In this document: piece after piece, positions 39,867 through 48,900 of the stretch | How the letters are laid out: the number at the start of each line of letters is the position of its first letter | How positions within the stretch are numbered: position 1 is the stretch's first letter | NCBI GenBank assembly: GCA_963739995.1 | Contig: CAVUCH010000018.1 | Coordinates: 1-64,000, forward strand | DNA length: 64,000 bases | Source of the DNA: CAVUCH01 sp963739995 | GTDB lineage: Bacteria; Acidobacteriota; Vicinamibacteria; Vicinamibacterales; JAENWD01 | Direction of reading: 5' to 3' | Made by a program: the position numbers and the translations under genes | The notes under the pieces: model-generated | Told to the model about the DNA's origin: nothing | The model's input: only the letters and a program-made list of their open reading frames with translations | The model's database searches: none

Positions 39867-40541
39867 GTGTACGTGGAAGAGCCGTGGTCGCGGCGAGCGT
39901 TCATCCGGGCGGTCACGGGTGCCATCCCGGCGTGCGGCACGTTCGCGCCGGTCCGCCCCGGCGGTGGCGCGCAGGGCTCCGACGCATGGGGTTCGCTCTT
40001 CGACGGCCCGTCGCTCGGCGGGTGGGAAGAGACTCCGTTCGGCGGTGAGGGCCTCGTCCGGATCGTGAACGGGACAATCGTTCTCGAGTTCGGCGAACCG
40101 CTGACCGGCATCACTTGGCGGGGCCCCCTCGCGCCGATCCCCTACGACATCCGCCTGGAGGCCCAGCGACTCGCGGGCCATGACTTCTTCTGCGGCCTCA
40201 CCTTTCCAGTCGGCGCGAGCGCCTGTTCCTTGATCCTCGGCGGATGGGGGGGCTCGGTCGTCGGTCTCTCCAACCTCGACGGAAAGGACGCCTCCGAGAA
40301 CGAGACCACGCAGCGCATCGGATTCGACGACCGCCGCTGGTACGCGGTGCGGGTGCGGGTCACGGCCGACCGCATCCAGGGGTGGCTCGACGAGCAGCGC
40401 ATCATCGACGTGAACACGGCGGGACGGCGCATCAGTGTTCGTCCGGAGGTGGAAGCCTCGCGGCCGCTCGGCATCGCGTCGTACCGCACGCGCGCCGGGC
40501 TGCGCGGGATCGAAACGCGGAACGTCCCGGCGAACGGCTGA
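39867..40541 (+). CDS. DUF1080 (3-keto-disaccharide hydrolase fold) protein, exported
   Basis: 224 residues from GTG 39867; a longer frame would read through the heptamer array, so it is rejected. The N-terminus (WSRRAFIRAVTGAIPACG) is Tat-like. The DUF1080 jelly-roll shows SLFDGPSLGGWEE, IVNGTIVLEFGEPLTG, YDIRLEAQRLAGHDFFCGLT and RIQGWLDEQRIIDVNTAGRR. DUF1080 members hydrolyse 3-keto-disaccharides or bind carbohydrate. The following galM-like and nearby Gfo/Idh/MocA genes fit oxidised-sugar metabolism. Confidence 0.83.
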   Translation: MYVEEPWSRRAFIRAVTGAIPACGTFAPVRPGGGAQGSDAWGSLFDGPSLGGWEETPFGGEGLVRIVNGTIVLEFGEPLTGITWRGPLAPIPYDIRLEAQRLAGHDFFCGLTFPVGASACSLILGGWGGSVVGLSNLDGKDASENETTQRIGFDDRRWYAVRVRVTADRIQGWLDEQRIIDVNTAGRRISVRPEVEASRPLGIASYRTRAGLRGIETRNVPANG

Positions 40542-40658
40542 CGAACGGTGCTGGCAGTTGCGCCCGCAGCCGATGTCGTGTGAAATGCGGAGGCGCTGCC
40601 GCCACGCCCTGCCGGGTCGTTCCGGCAACCGTGCCGCCGTTGGTGCGAGGAGTCCCTC

Positions 40659-41801
40659 ATGCGCGTCCGCTCGCTCACGTTGTCCATCGTTGCCCTCCTG
40701 GCGTCCGCACCTGCCGGCCTGATGCTCGGGGCCGGCCCGGCAGAAGGTCCCATGAAACAGTCGTTCGGCAAGACCACCGACGGACACGCCGTCGACCGCT
40801 ACACGCTCAGGAATGCCCACGGGATGGAAGCCGACATCATCACACGCGGCGCGGTGGTCACCCGACTGCTCGTGCCCGGCCGGTCCGGCGCACCCGGCGA
40901 CGTGGTGCTCGGGTTCGACACGCTCGAGGGATACCTGAAGGAGAACCCGTACTTCGGCGCGATCGTCGGCCGATACGGCAACCGCATCGCAAAGGGGCGC
41001 TTTACCCTGAACGGCAAGGCGTACACCCTGGCCACGAACAACGGCCCGAACGCGTTGCACGGCGGGTTGAAGGGCTTTGACAAGCAACTGTGGACGGCGC
41101 GGCCGGTGACCTCTGCTGACGGTCAGGCCGTCGAGCTGACCTACATCAGCAAAGATGGTGAGGAGGGCTACCCGGGCACGTTGACCGCGAAGGTGATCTA
41201 CACGCTGACCGGCGGCAACGCGCTGCGGATTCAATACGACATCACGACTGACCAGGACACGGTTGCGAACATCACCAACCACTCGTACTTCAACCTTGCG
41301 GGGCAGGGCACGGGCGACATCCTGTCGCACGAGGTCATGATCAACGCCGACCGGTTCACGCCCGTCGACAGCACGCTCATCCCGACCGGCGAACTACGGC
41401 CCGTCGCAGGCGGCCCGTTCGATTTCCGCAAGCCGATGACCATCGGATCGCGCATCACCGCGAACGACGAGCAGATCAAGTTTGGAAAGGGCTACGACCA
41501 CAACTTCGTGCTGAATGGCGAGGCGGGCACCCTGCGGCAGGCGGTGCGCGTGACCGAGAAGACGTCCGGGCGGGTGATGGATGTCTACACGACGGAACCC
41601 GGCGTGCAGTTCTACACCGGCAACTTCCTGGACGGCACCCTGAAGGGCAAGGGCGGCAAGGTATACGCCTTCCGCAACGGCTTCTGCCTCGAAACGCAGC
41701 ACTTCCCCAACTCCCCGAACACACCCTCTTTCCCGTCGACGGTCATCAAGGCGGGCGAGCATTACAAGTCGCAGACCGAGTATCGCTTCTCGACATCGTG
41801 A
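40659..41801 (+). CDS. galM: Aldose 1-epimerase, exported
   Basis: 380 residues with a signal peptide (RSLTLSIVALLASAPAGLML). Interconverts alpha and beta anomers of aldoses. Landmarks: GAVVTRLLVPGRSG, GRYGNRIAKGRFTLNGKAY, NNGPNALHGGLKGFDKQLW, the catalytic histidine in NITNHSYFNLAGQ, and the glutamate in CLETQHFPNSPN. GAGGAG precedes the ATG. It lies 117 bases after the DUF1080 gene on the same strand. A periplasmic mutarotase fits the many glycosidases here. Confidence 0.93.
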   Translation: MRVRSLTLSIVALLASAPAGLMLGAGPAEGPMKQSFGKTTDGHAVDRYTLRNAHGMEADIITRGAVVTRLLVPGRSGAPGDVVLGFDTLEGYLKENPYFGAIVGRYGNRIAKGRFTLNGKAYTLATNNGPNALHGGLKGFDKQLWTARPVTSADGQAVELTYISKDGEEGYPGTLTAKVIYTLTGGNALRIQYDITTDQDTVANITNHSYFNLAGQGTGDILSHEVMINADRFTPVDSTLIPTGELRPVAGGPFDFRKPMTIGSRITANDEQIKFGKGYDHNFVLNGEAGTLRQAVRVTEKTSGRVMDVYTTEPGVQFYTGNFLDGTLKGKGGKVYAFRNGFCLETQHFPNSPNTPSFPSTVIKAGEHYKSQTEYRFSTS

Positions 41802-41839
41802 CGGCCTGTGTCAGGGCGCGAGTCCGCGGGGGGCCGCCC

Positions 41840-42076
41840 TCAGGTCCCGCAGCCGAAGCTTGTCGTCTCCCCGGAACTCCGCTCGCGAGACTGGGCAGTC
41901 TTGAGCGCGTCGACGGCCGCCGATACCGCCGCAGAGAGTGCGTCGGCGACCTGTTCGTGCTCCTCGGGCGTGAGGCTCGACAGGATGCTGTGTGCGTGGA
42001 GGTCGCGGCTGGCGAGCGTGAGCGTGAAGTAGGGCGTGCGGGCGTCGGTGAGGAAAACGTCTCTAGTGATATCCAT
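41840..42076 (-). CDS. Small protein of unknown function
   Basis: 78 residues: MDITRDVFLTDARTPYFTLT, LASRDLHAHSILSSLTPEEH, then an alanine-rich helix (EQVADALSAAVSAAVDALKT). Composition is coding-like and it occupies an otherwise empty gap between convergently placed galM and the Gfo/Idh/MocA gene. No Shine-Dalgarno sequence is evident and no family is recognised. Confidence 0.45.
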   Translation of the reverse strand: MDITRDVFLTDARTPYFTLTLASRDLHAHSILSSLTPEEHEQVADALSAAVSAAVDALKTAQSRERSSGETTSFGCGT

Positions 42077-42110
42077 TGGCGTGTCAGTGCTTGTCGAGCC
42101 GACACCGAAC

Positions 42111-42137
42111 CACGGCCCGGGTAAGGCCCGGGCCGTG
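42111..42137 (-). terminator. 11-bp perfect hairpin downstream of the Gfo/Idh/MocA gene
   Basis: CACGGCCCGGG, loop TAAGG, CCCGGGCCGTG. It lies about 55 bases past the stop of the minus-strand gene at 42193 and before the small frame at 42076. No T-run; terminator role inferred from position and stability. Confidence 0.55.
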
Positions 42138-42192
42138 CACAGTCACGCCGGCAGGACGGAAGTGCGTCCGCCCTGAGGCTGAAGCGCTCGAC

Positions 42193-43476
42193 TTACATGG
42201 TGTCCTGGCCCGGCAGCGGCACCGCCGGCACGGGCATCGGTCCCCACGTGAGCGTCTCCGGCATCAGCGACTCGGGGGATTTCATTGCCTGCTCCCAGGT
42301 GATGGTCTTGCCCGAGTACGCCGACATGCGGCCCATTACCGCGGTGAGGCTGCTCTCGGCCACCTGCTTCAACTCGTTCAGCGGCTTGCCCGAACGGATG
42401 CTGGCGATGAGATCCGTGTGCTCCTGCACGTACATGTCGTTCGGCTCGCCCTCGTACTTCCAGGGGTTTGCGCCGCTAATCACGTAGTTCGGGAGCACCA
42501 GCGCCGAGCCTTTCGTGCCGGTGAATTCGTTGGCGACCTTCTTGTCCGTCCCGTTCTGCTGCCGGCACATCGCCGTGCAGAACACTCCGTTGTCGTACTC
42601 GTAGACGATCGCGAAGTGGTCGTAGATGTGCCCGTACTCCGGTGCGGTGCGCACCTGCCGGCCGCCGGTGCCAATCGCACGAACCGGGTGGCCCTTCAGC
42701 GCCCAATTCATCGCATCGATGTTGTGGATGAACTGCTCGACGATGTGATCGCCGGAGAGCCAGGTGTAATAGAGCCAGTTCCGCATCTGGTTCTCGAGCT
42801 CTGTCCATTCCGGCTTGCGGTCATGCTTCCACAGCTCGCTGGTGTTGTAATACGCGCGCGCTGCGGTCACCGTGCCGATGCTGCCCTCGTGGATCCGATT
42901 CATCGCCTGGAGGTACGGGTCGAAGTGCCGGTACTGGGTGCCGGCGGCCATCGCGATGCCGCGCTTCGTAATCTCGTCCGCCATGCCGAGGCAGGCGCGC
43001 ACGCCGGCAGCATCCACCGCCACGGGTTTCTCCGCGAAGATGTTCTTTCCCGCCTCCATGGCCGCCTTGATGTGAACGGGGCGGAAGCCGGGAGGCGTCG
43101 CCAGGATCACGTAGTTCACGTTGGTCTTCAAGAGCTGCTGGAAAGCATCGAGCCCCACGAAGCAGTGGTCCTCCGCGACGGTCGCCGTATCGGCGTTCTC
43201 CTTTGCCAGCGTCTGCCGGCACTCGTCCAGCCGATCGCGAAAGGCGTCCGCCAGCGCCACGATGCGAACGCCTGGAGCTGCTTTGAGGACATTGCCCGCC
43301 GCCCCGGTGCCGCGTCCTCCGCAGCCCACCAGGCCGACGCGAATCTCATCACTGCCGGCGGCGTACGCGCCGACCAGGCTGTCGAGACTCGAGGCGACCG
43401 TCGTGGCCACCGCGGCCGCGGTGGCGCTCCGGATGAAGTCGCGGCGCGTGGACCCGCCAACCTGTTGATCGCTCAT
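42193..43476 (-). CDS. Gfo/Idh/MocA family oxidoreductase, Tat-exported
   Basis: 427 residues from ATG 43476 with GGGAG upstream. Twin-arginine signal STRRDFIRSATAAAVATTVA. Rossmann motif GLVGCGGRGTGAAG, then FAEKPVAVD carrying the EKP lysine, and YYTWLSGDHIVEQFIHNIDA, which places His/Asp near the active site. Family members oxidise or dehydrate sugars and inositols with NAD(P); the exported ones keep cofactor tightly bound (glucose-fructose-oxidoreductase style). Monocistronic with a hairpin after the stop. Confidence 0.92.
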   Translation of the reverse strand: MSDQQVGGSTRRDFIRSATAAAVATTVASSLDSLVGAYAAGSDEIRVGLVGCGGRGTGAAGNVLKAAPGVRIVALADAFRDRLDECRQTLAKENADTATVAEDHCFVGLDAFQQLLKTNVNYVILATPPGFRPVHIKAAMEAGKNIFAEKPVAVDAAGVRACLGMADEITKRGIAMAAGTQYRHFDPYLQAMNRIHEGSIGTVTAARAYYNTSELWKHDRKPEWTELENQMRNWLYYTWLSGDHIVEQFIHNIDAMNWALKGHPVRAIGTGGRQVRTAPEYGHIYDHFAIVYEYDNGVFCTAMCRQQNGTDKKVANEFTGTKGSALVLPNYVISGANPWKYEGEPNDMYVQEHTDLIASIRSGKPLNELKQVAESSLTAVMGRMSAYSGKTITWEQAMKSPESLMPETLTWGPMPVPAVPLPGQDTM

Positions 43477-43662
43477 CTCATTTCTCCCTGGATCACAACC
43501 GAAGGACACGGCAGAAGTAGGAGAATACAACCGATCGTCACACGCGTAAAATGCGGGGCGGCAGAGTCCGTTGCCGGGGCGTGTGCTTGGGGTCGCCATT
43601 CGCGGACCAATCGAGCGTGCGGTCCGCCCGTGACTCGGTCCGTCCAGCCGCAGGCAGCCCAC

Positions 43663-44086
43663 TTGCACCGTTCACCGTGTGTCTTCTCCCGCCATGGACA
43701 TTCGGCTGGGACGATGGCGGTGTTGCCCTGTGGACCGCGGCAGTGCTGGCTCTGCTGCTGAGCATCGCTGGGCGGCCGTCGCTCGTAACCGGGTGCCGGC
43801 TCCCTCGTGCCGTGCGCGATGCGCTCAGCCCGGCCACACCCCACGAGCGGTACCTGCGCGGCCTGGAGAACGCCGGCCTTGGGACACGGCACTTGCGCGC
43901 GAATGGCGGGATAGCAGCACCGCGGTGCTGGGCCGGCCGACCCCCGTCGCCACTCCCTTCACTGAAGAACTGTTCCTCGATCCCGTGACGCCGCGCGCCG
44001 CTGCGTACGTCGTGACGATGCGGCGTGGCCAGCGCTGCGGACCGCGACCAAACAGGTCTCGGCACTCGCGGTACCACGGGCAGTGA
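43663..44086 (+). pseudogene. Broken 5' part of a lipoprotein gene, M23-peptidase-like N-terminus
   Basis: One frame reads ALWTAAVLALLLSIAGRPSL then TGCRLPRAVRDALSPATPHE and RYLRGLENAGL, a signal/lipobox followed by a helix. Near 43882 the frame shifts (one base missing) to DTALAREWRDSSTAVLGRP, TPVATPFTEELFLDPVTPRA and AAYVVTMRRGQR, then a stop. This N-terminal pattern resembles the extension before M23 peptidase domains in Acidobacteriota, from memory. The peptidase domain itself is absent. The remaining parts of the 43477-44391 gap show no gene. Confidence 0.4.
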
Positions 44087-44290
44087 GCCGAGCGGAGCTG
44101 AAGCCGACGAGAAGCTGCGCAGCGAACGGCCGGGTGGCACGGCAGCCGCCGGCGCCACGCCCGCAACGGCACACGTGCGGCAGCTTGTCGGCCAGTCGAT
44201 CCGCGCCGTCGCTGGAGTGTGCACGCCAGCACAGCAGCGCCGCTGAGTAGGGTCGGCACGGCCACGGGCCAAACACCATCGTGCCGGGCT

Positions 44291-44329
44291 GCAAGGCCGG
44301 CTCTTCCCGTTGGGGAGAGTCGGCCTTGC
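44291..44329. other. 18-bp near-perfect hairpin with GTT loop
   Basis: The stem runs from GCAAGGCCG outward to CTCTTCCC, loop GTT, then GGGGAGAG back to CGGCCTTGC. Only two of 18 pairs are G-T wobbles. It lies 63 bases past the stop of the minus-strand gene at 44392. It may be that gene's terminator, but it is much longer than usual terminators and could be a recombination or small-RNA structure. Confidence 0.6.
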
Positions 44330-44391
44330 GCCTTTCATCGCTCTCACGCGGGCGCGACGCGCTGTCCCGTCGCAGCGCGTGACGTACCCGC

Positions 44392-44769
44392 TCAGTCCCT
44401 GACCTTCAGCCCGTCGGGGCCCTCATATGGCGCTCCGGATGAATCGTGTCGGATGTCGCCCTCGACCAGGTCGTCACTCCGCCGCCGCCTGGCCGGGTCG
44501 CTGCCGCTCGAAACATCGCTGCCGCCGGAGGCAAGACTACCGTCGGGCGTCACGTCGCTTATCCCAAGCACCTCCCGCGTACGAGTCTGGTCATCGTCAG
44601 TCGTCTCGCGGTCATCGTCGCCGCCCGGCCCGATGGGGGAACTGGAGGTGTCGCGGCTCACGTCTCCGATGTCGGCGTCGGATCGCGCGACCCCGCCGTC
44701 CCTCACGATGTTGCGTTCCCGCACCGCGTCCTGCGCCTGGTCCATCCGATCACGATCCTGCTCGGCCAT
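44392..44769 (-). CDS. Small, highly charged, probably disordered protein
   Basis: 125 residues from ATG 44769, selected by AAAGGAGA upstream. The sequence is dominated by Asp, Arg, Ser and Gly: DRDRMDQAQDAVRERNIVRD, PGGDDDRETTDDDQTRTREV, and PARRRRSDDLVEGDIRHDSS. No hydrophobic core or membrane segment, so it is likely intrinsically disordered and hydrophilin-like. Such proteins are often induced by desiccation or osmotic stress, but that is inference. No family recognised. Confidence 0.65.
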   Translation of the reverse strand: MAEQDRDRMDQAQDAVRERNIVRDGGVARSDADIGDVSRDTSSSPIGPGGDDDRETTDDDQTRTREVLGISDVTPDGSLASGGSDVSSGSDPARRRRSDDLVEGDIRHDSSGAPYEGPDGLKVRD

Positions 44770-44874
44770 TGTGCTGTCTCCTTTCGTGCGAAGTGTCGCA
44801 ATCGGTGTGCCGCGGGCACTGACCGTTCGGGCGCCACGTTTGACAACTTGGCTGCCCACGGGTAACAACGCGAC

Positions 44875-45939
44875 ATGCATAGCTGGACGAGGCTTCTCGT
44901 GATCGCTGCGTGCTGCTCATTGCCGGCGAGCGCAGGTTTCGGTCACCGGCCCGCTGGTGCGCCCGCATCCACAGCCAACAAGTCACCGCAAGCCCCTGTG
45001 AAGATCACCAGCGAAGCGTTCGTGTTCACGAAGGCCCCTTTCCCATCGGCGCATGCCTCGACCATTGTCGAGACGCCGACGGGCCTGGTAGCCGCGTGGT
45101 TCGGGGGAACGCGCGAAAAGCACCCGGACGTGGGCATCTGGGTCTCTCGGCATGAAGGCACGGGCTGGAGCGCTCCGGCGGAGGTCGCGAACGGCCTTCA
45201 GCAGGACGGGCGGCGGTACCCCTCCTGGAATCCCGTGCTGTTCCGCACGTCGGCCGGTGCCCTCTGGCTGTTCTACAAAGTGGGGCCGAGCCCCTCGCAC
45301 TGGTGGGGGCTCGTCAGGCGGTCGGACGATGACGGCCGCACCTGGGGCGCGCCGACACGCCTGCCGGAGGGCATCCTGGGCCCGATACGCGTGAAGCCGG
45401 TGCAGCTCCCCGACGGTACGCTGCTCGCTGGCTCGAGCACCGAGCACGACGGCTGGCGTGTGCACATGGAGTGGACGCGGGATCCAGCCGGCGCCTGGCA
45501 GAAAACGCCGCCGCTGAATGCACCCCCGTCGTTCTCAGCCATCCAGCCGACGATTCTGGTGCACGACGAGCGTCGGATCCAGATTCTCTGTCGCACCGAG
45601 CAGGGCGTGATCGCAGAATCCTGGTCAGACGATGCCGGACGCTCGTGGTCTGCCATGCGGGGGACGGCGCTGCCGAACCCCAGCGCAGGCATCGACAGCG
45701 TGCGCCTCGCCGATGGACGCTTCCTGCTGGTCTACAACCCGACGCGTGACAATCGGCGCCAGCTGCAAATCGCCATTTCTGGAGATGGCCGCAGCTGGAC
45801 CCCGGCCGTGATGCTCGAAGACAGTCCGGGCGAGTACTCCTACCCGGCCATGATCCAGGCCCGCGATGGACGCGTGCACGTCACATACACCTGGCGCCGC
45901 GAACGCATCAAGCACGTCGTGCTCGAGGTGCGGCCGTAG
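44875..45939 (+). CDS. Sialidase-like (BNR/Asp-box) secreted protein
   Basis: 354 residues with a signal peptide (LLVIAACCSLPASAGFG). Six-bladed sialidase-type fold: FPSAHASTIVETPTGLVAAW, three Asp boxes (SDDDGRTWGAP, SDDAGRSWSAM, SGDGRSWTPAV) and the C-terminal PGEYSYPAMIQARDGRVHVT. The arginine triad of true sialidases cannot be assigned by eye, so the substrate may be another acidic or neutral sugar (PF13088-type BNR proteins are diverse). It is not in an operon. Confidence 0.87.
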   Translation: MHSWTRLLVIAACCSLPASAGFGHRPAGAPASTANKSPQAPVKITSEAFVFTKAPFPSAHASTIVETPTGLVAAWFGGTREKHPDVGIWVSRHEGTGWSAPAEVANGLQQDGRRYPSWNPVLFRTSAGALWLFYKVGPSPSHWWGLVRRSDDDGRTWGAPTRLPEGILGPIRVKPVQLPDGTLLAGSSTEHDGWRVHMEWTRDPAGAWQKTPPLNAPPSFSAIQPTILVHDERRIQILCRTEQGVIAESWSDDAGRSWSAMRGTALPNPSAGIDSVRLADGRFLLVYNPTRDNRRQLQIAISGDGRSWTPAVMLEDSPGEYSYPAMIQARDGRVHVTYTWRRERIKHVVLEVRP

Positions 45940-45998
45940 CAGGTTTGTCCGATTTCAATCGAACGTCCGCGTAATCTGCCGCCGGTCGCACCGCGACC

Positions 45999-46190
45999 GG
46001 GAACGCCTTCGTCATCGCTGGCCTCAGGCGCTGTCGGCACGTCCAGTAGTCGGCCCAGGGATCGCGGCGCAGCCGCGCATGCTTTGCAGGAACGGTCTTC
46101 ACGGTGAACGCGTCTGGCGTCACGCGCGCCGTGAGGACGCGGTCCGGGTGCGTGATTCGCACCCCGACCACGTCGGCAGGAACATCCCCA
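45999..46190 (-). pseudogene. Internally deleted remnant of a LigD polymerase (primase) domain
   Basis: The minus-strand frame reads VPADVVGVRITHPDRVL, the start of the LigD polymerase domain. It joins directly to VTPDAFTVKTVPAKHARLRR and DPWADYWTCRQRL, the end of the same domain. Roughly 250 residues in between, with the active site, are missing, and no ligase or nuclease domain is nearby. Nothing else lies in the gap between the sialidase-like gene and the next Gfo/Idh/MocA gene. Recognition rests on domain-end motifs. Confidence 0.5.
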
Positions 46191-46242
46191 CGCGCCGGCA
46201 TACGTGCTCCCGAGAATGCACGCCTCACGCCACCCGGGGGTG

Positions 46243-47580
46243 CTAGAGTCCCCTCGTGGGCCATCCCTCGCGGTACTTGCGGCGGAGGTACTGGCTGGCC
46301 TCCTTGCGACCCTCGACCTTCATGCCGCGCGCATCCCACTCGAGCGTGTCCCCCGGGTACCACGCCGCGATGTTCCCCAGCAGCACCGACTCGGTCAGCG
46401 GACCCGCGTAGCCGAAATGTGCGGACGTCTGTGGCGTCGAACCCCGCCCGGAGACCGCGACGGCTACCGCGTCCAGAAACTCGAAATAGTGATCGCGCGG
46501 TTCGATAGAGGGCAGCTCGTATGCGCTGAACTTGTCGACTGGCAGCAGGAATGGATCGCCGATGTGCGGCAGCACGAGCGCACCCTCGGTGCCGATCGCG
46601 ACCGAGCCGGTCTCGGGCAGTCGATCGCCTACCCTCGCGAGCACCTGGTCCGGCGGACGTTCACCGCCGTCGTACCACCAGAGATCCACGGTGTTGCCGG
46701 CCGTCAGCGAGGAGCCCGGGTAGACGTAGTGCACCCGCGCCTTCGTCGCCCAGTTGTCCTTCGTCGGTCCGGGACCATGGGCAGTGACGCTGATAGGAGC
46801 CGTCAGCCCCAGCGCCCGGAATGGCGGGCTGAAGATATGGCAGCCCATGTCACCCAGCGTGCCGGTACCAAAGCCGACGCGACGGCGCCACTCGCCGGGG
46901 TGATAGACGCCTTCCTGGAACGGGTGCACCTCGCCCACGCCAATCCACTGGTCCCAGTCCAGGGTGGCCGGCACCGGACTCGTGACGGCGGGCAGCAAGC
47001 CGTCCGCTCCCCAGCTCTTCTCGCACAACGTGTGGACCTCGGTGATCTTCCCGATCGCGCCGGCGCGAATCATCGTCTCAAAGGCCCGCTGCGATGACGC
47101 CGATGAAATCTGGATGCCCATCTGCGACACGACACCGTGCGAGCGCGCGTACTCAGTGAGCTTGCGCGTTTCCCGGATCGTGGCCGCGAGCGGCTTCTGC
47201 ACGTACACGTGCAGTCCGGTCCTCATGGCCGCCATCGCGATCGCCCCATGCATGTGATCGGGCGTGGAGACGTTGATGGAGTCCAGGTTCGCGCGCTCCT
47301 TCTTCAGCAGCTCGCGCCAATCCTGATAGATGCGGGCCTGAGGGAACTGCTCCTTCACTCGCTCCGTGCGCGCGAGGTCCACGTCGGCAACGGCAACCAG
47401 CTCGAAGGCCGGGTGCTTCGAGAAGCTGTCGATGTCGGCGAAGCCCATCCCACTTGCGCCGATGCTGGCGTGACGCACTTTCACGGCATCTGCGGCGAAC
47501 AGCCGCGTTCGGCGGATCCAGGGCGCGACAGCCGCACCGACGGCGGCCGACTTGAGGAAATCACGGCGAGTCAGCGGCAT
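46243..47580 (-). CDS. Gfo/Idh/MocA family oxidoreductase, Tat-exported
   Basis: 445 residues from ATG 47580 with GAAGGA upstream. Twin-arginine signal PLTRRDFLKSAAVGAAVAPW. Rossmann-like start HASIGASGMGFADIDSF, a divergent glycine pattern. The usual EKP is VQKP (HVYVQKPLAATIRET), keeping the lysine but losing the glutamate. GFGTGTLGDMGCHIFSPPF carries the typical Asp/His region. Likely a periplasmic sugar or inositol dehydrogenase-like protein. A glycosidase-type activity (GH109-like) is an alternative for exported members. It precedes the ligD remnant. Confidence 0.91.
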   Translation of the reverse strand: MPLTRRDFLKSAAVGAAVAPWIRRTRLFAADAVKVRHASIGASGMGFADIDSFSKHPAFELVAVADVDLARTERVKEQFPQARIYQDWRELLKKERANLDSINVSTPDHMHGAIAMAAMRTGLHVYVQKPLAATIRETRKLTEYARSHGVVSQMGIQISSASSQRAFETMIRAGAIGKITEVHTLCEKSWGADGLLPAVTSPVPATLDWDQWIGVGEVHPFQEGVYHPGEWRRRVGFGTGTLGDMGCHIFSPPFRALGLTAPISVTAHGPGPTKDNWATKARVHYVYPGSSLTAGNTVDLWWYDGGERPPDQVLARVGDRLPETGSVAIGTEGALVLPHIGDPFLLPVDKFSAYELPSIEPRDHYFEFLDAVAVAVSGRGSTPQTSAHFGYAGPLTESVLLGNIAAWYPGDTLEWDARGMKVEGRKEASQYLRRKYREGWPTRGL

Positions 47581-47697
47581 GGCGATCCTTCGGGTGCGAT
47601 CAGGTCGAATGGGTGCGCCTGCCGGGGCGTGCGGCGGCGTCAAGTGCGGCAGTGCGTCGGGGGCGTCTGGGGCGAAGTGTGCGAACGAGCGAACCGT

Positions 47698-48873
47698 CTA
47701 CGCGCCGTCCTGCAACGCTCCCGGGATCAGCCCCTCGCAGTTGAGCATCTCCGCGCCGTTCTCGGTGCACACCGCGTAGCGTACTCTCCGGCCGTGGACC
47801 TGACCAGCCCAGCCGCGATCGTTGTCGTCTTCGGCGTACAGGGCCACGGCCGCGAATTCCCCCCGGGCGTTCAGCGCGTAGAAGGCGACGTTGAAGTTCG
47901 GATCCCCGTTCCCTTTCCGCAGCCGCTTCTCCACGGTATTCGCCCGGATGCGGCGCAGGGCTTCCAGCCCCGCATCCTTCGGGTGCCGGCCCTGCCGCAT
48001 CAACTCGACGACGAGGAACGAGGAAAGGCCAAACAGGTTGGCCTCCCCGCGTCCCGTCGATCCCGCCGCACCCACGCCGCCGTCTACATAGAGCCCGGCT
48101 CCCAGAATCGGCGAGTCGCCGACGCGGCCGGGTATCTTCCACGCCAGGCCGCTCGTGGTCGTCACGCCGCCGATGTCACCGCTCGCGTTGATGCCGTCGC
48201 AGTTGATCGTGCCCCAGACATGACGCGGTGCGGTGACGCCTTCGGCGATCAGCTCGCCGAGGATGCGCCGGTTCGCGCTCTGGCGCTTGTCAGGATCCAG
48301 GTAGTGTTCGGGATCGCTGCGACGCTTCCATTCCAGCCACGCTTTGCGCGAGGCCTCGGTGTTGAGGTCGGCCTCGATGGCGAAGCCCATGTTCCGCGCA
48401 AAGCCCTGCGCGCCCGCGCCGACGATCAGGTGATGATCGGTGTGCTGCATCACGGCATGCGCCACCCTCGATGGTGCCCGCACGCCTTCGAGCGCGGCAA
48501 CCCCGCCGGCCCGCTTCGTCGGCCCATGCATGCAGCACGAGTCGAGCTGCACGACGCCATCCGCGTTCGGCAGGCCGCCATATCCCACGCTGGTGTCGGC
48601 GGGGTCGAGCTCGACGAGGTTCACCCCCGCGATGAGGGCCTCGAGCACGTCCGTGCCCTGCACCATCGCGGCAAACGCCGTCTCCACGCACGTGTTCGTG
48701 CCACCGTTCTTGTGGTAGTGGCCGTTGGCGGAAGAAATGACGACGGGCTTGACGGCGCGTCCCGTTCTCACGGCCGGAGCTGACTGCTGCAGGGTGCCGG
48801 CCGGCACGGCAGCCGCCGCGATGCCGGCGGTACCGGCTTTCACGAACGCACGACGTGAGAGGCGAAGTGGCAT
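47698..48873 (-). CDS. Ntn-hydrolase asparaginase / glycosylasparaginase type, Tat-exported
   Basis: 391 residues from ATG 48873; the longer frame upstream runs through the heptamer array. Signal LRLSRRAFVKAGTAGIAAAA is Tat-like. The body matches N4-(beta-N-acetylglucosaminyl)-L-asparaginase: GGTNTCVETAFAAMVQGTDV, DPADTSVGYGGLPNADGVVQ, the autocleavage region GDIGGVTTTSGLAWK with the nucleophile threonine, and GRVGDSPILGAGLYVDGGVG. It matures by self-cleavage and releases aspartate from glycosylated asparagine or isoaspartyl peptides. Fits glycoprotein recycling. Confidence 0.92.
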   Translation of the reverse strand: MPLRLSRRAFVKAGTAGIAAAAVPAGTLQQSAPAVRTGRAVKPVVISSANGHYHKNGGTNTCVETAFAAMVQGTDVLEALIAGVNLVELDPADTSVGYGGLPNADGVVQLDSCCMHGPTKRAGGVAALEGVRAPSRVAHAVMQHTDHHLIVGAGAQGFARNMGFAIEADLNTEASRKAWLEWKRRSDPEHYLDPDKRQSANRRILGELIAEGVTAPRHVWGTINCDGINASGDIGGVTTTSGLAWKIPGRVGDSPILGAGLYVDGGVGAAGSTGRGEANLFGLSSFLVVELMRQGRHPKDAGLEALRRIRANTVEKRLRKGNGDPNFNVAFYALNARGEFAAVALYAEDDNDRGWAGQVHGRRVRYAVCTENGAEMLNCEGLIPGALQDGA

Positions 48874-48900
48874 GCGGGGAGGATAGCAGGGGGGAGGGAC

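Noticed and set aside
41798..42124. A 108-residue plus-strand frame starting in the galM stop.
   Set aside because: Arginine-rich antisense reading; the minus-strand 78-residue frame at the same place has a more plausible composition.
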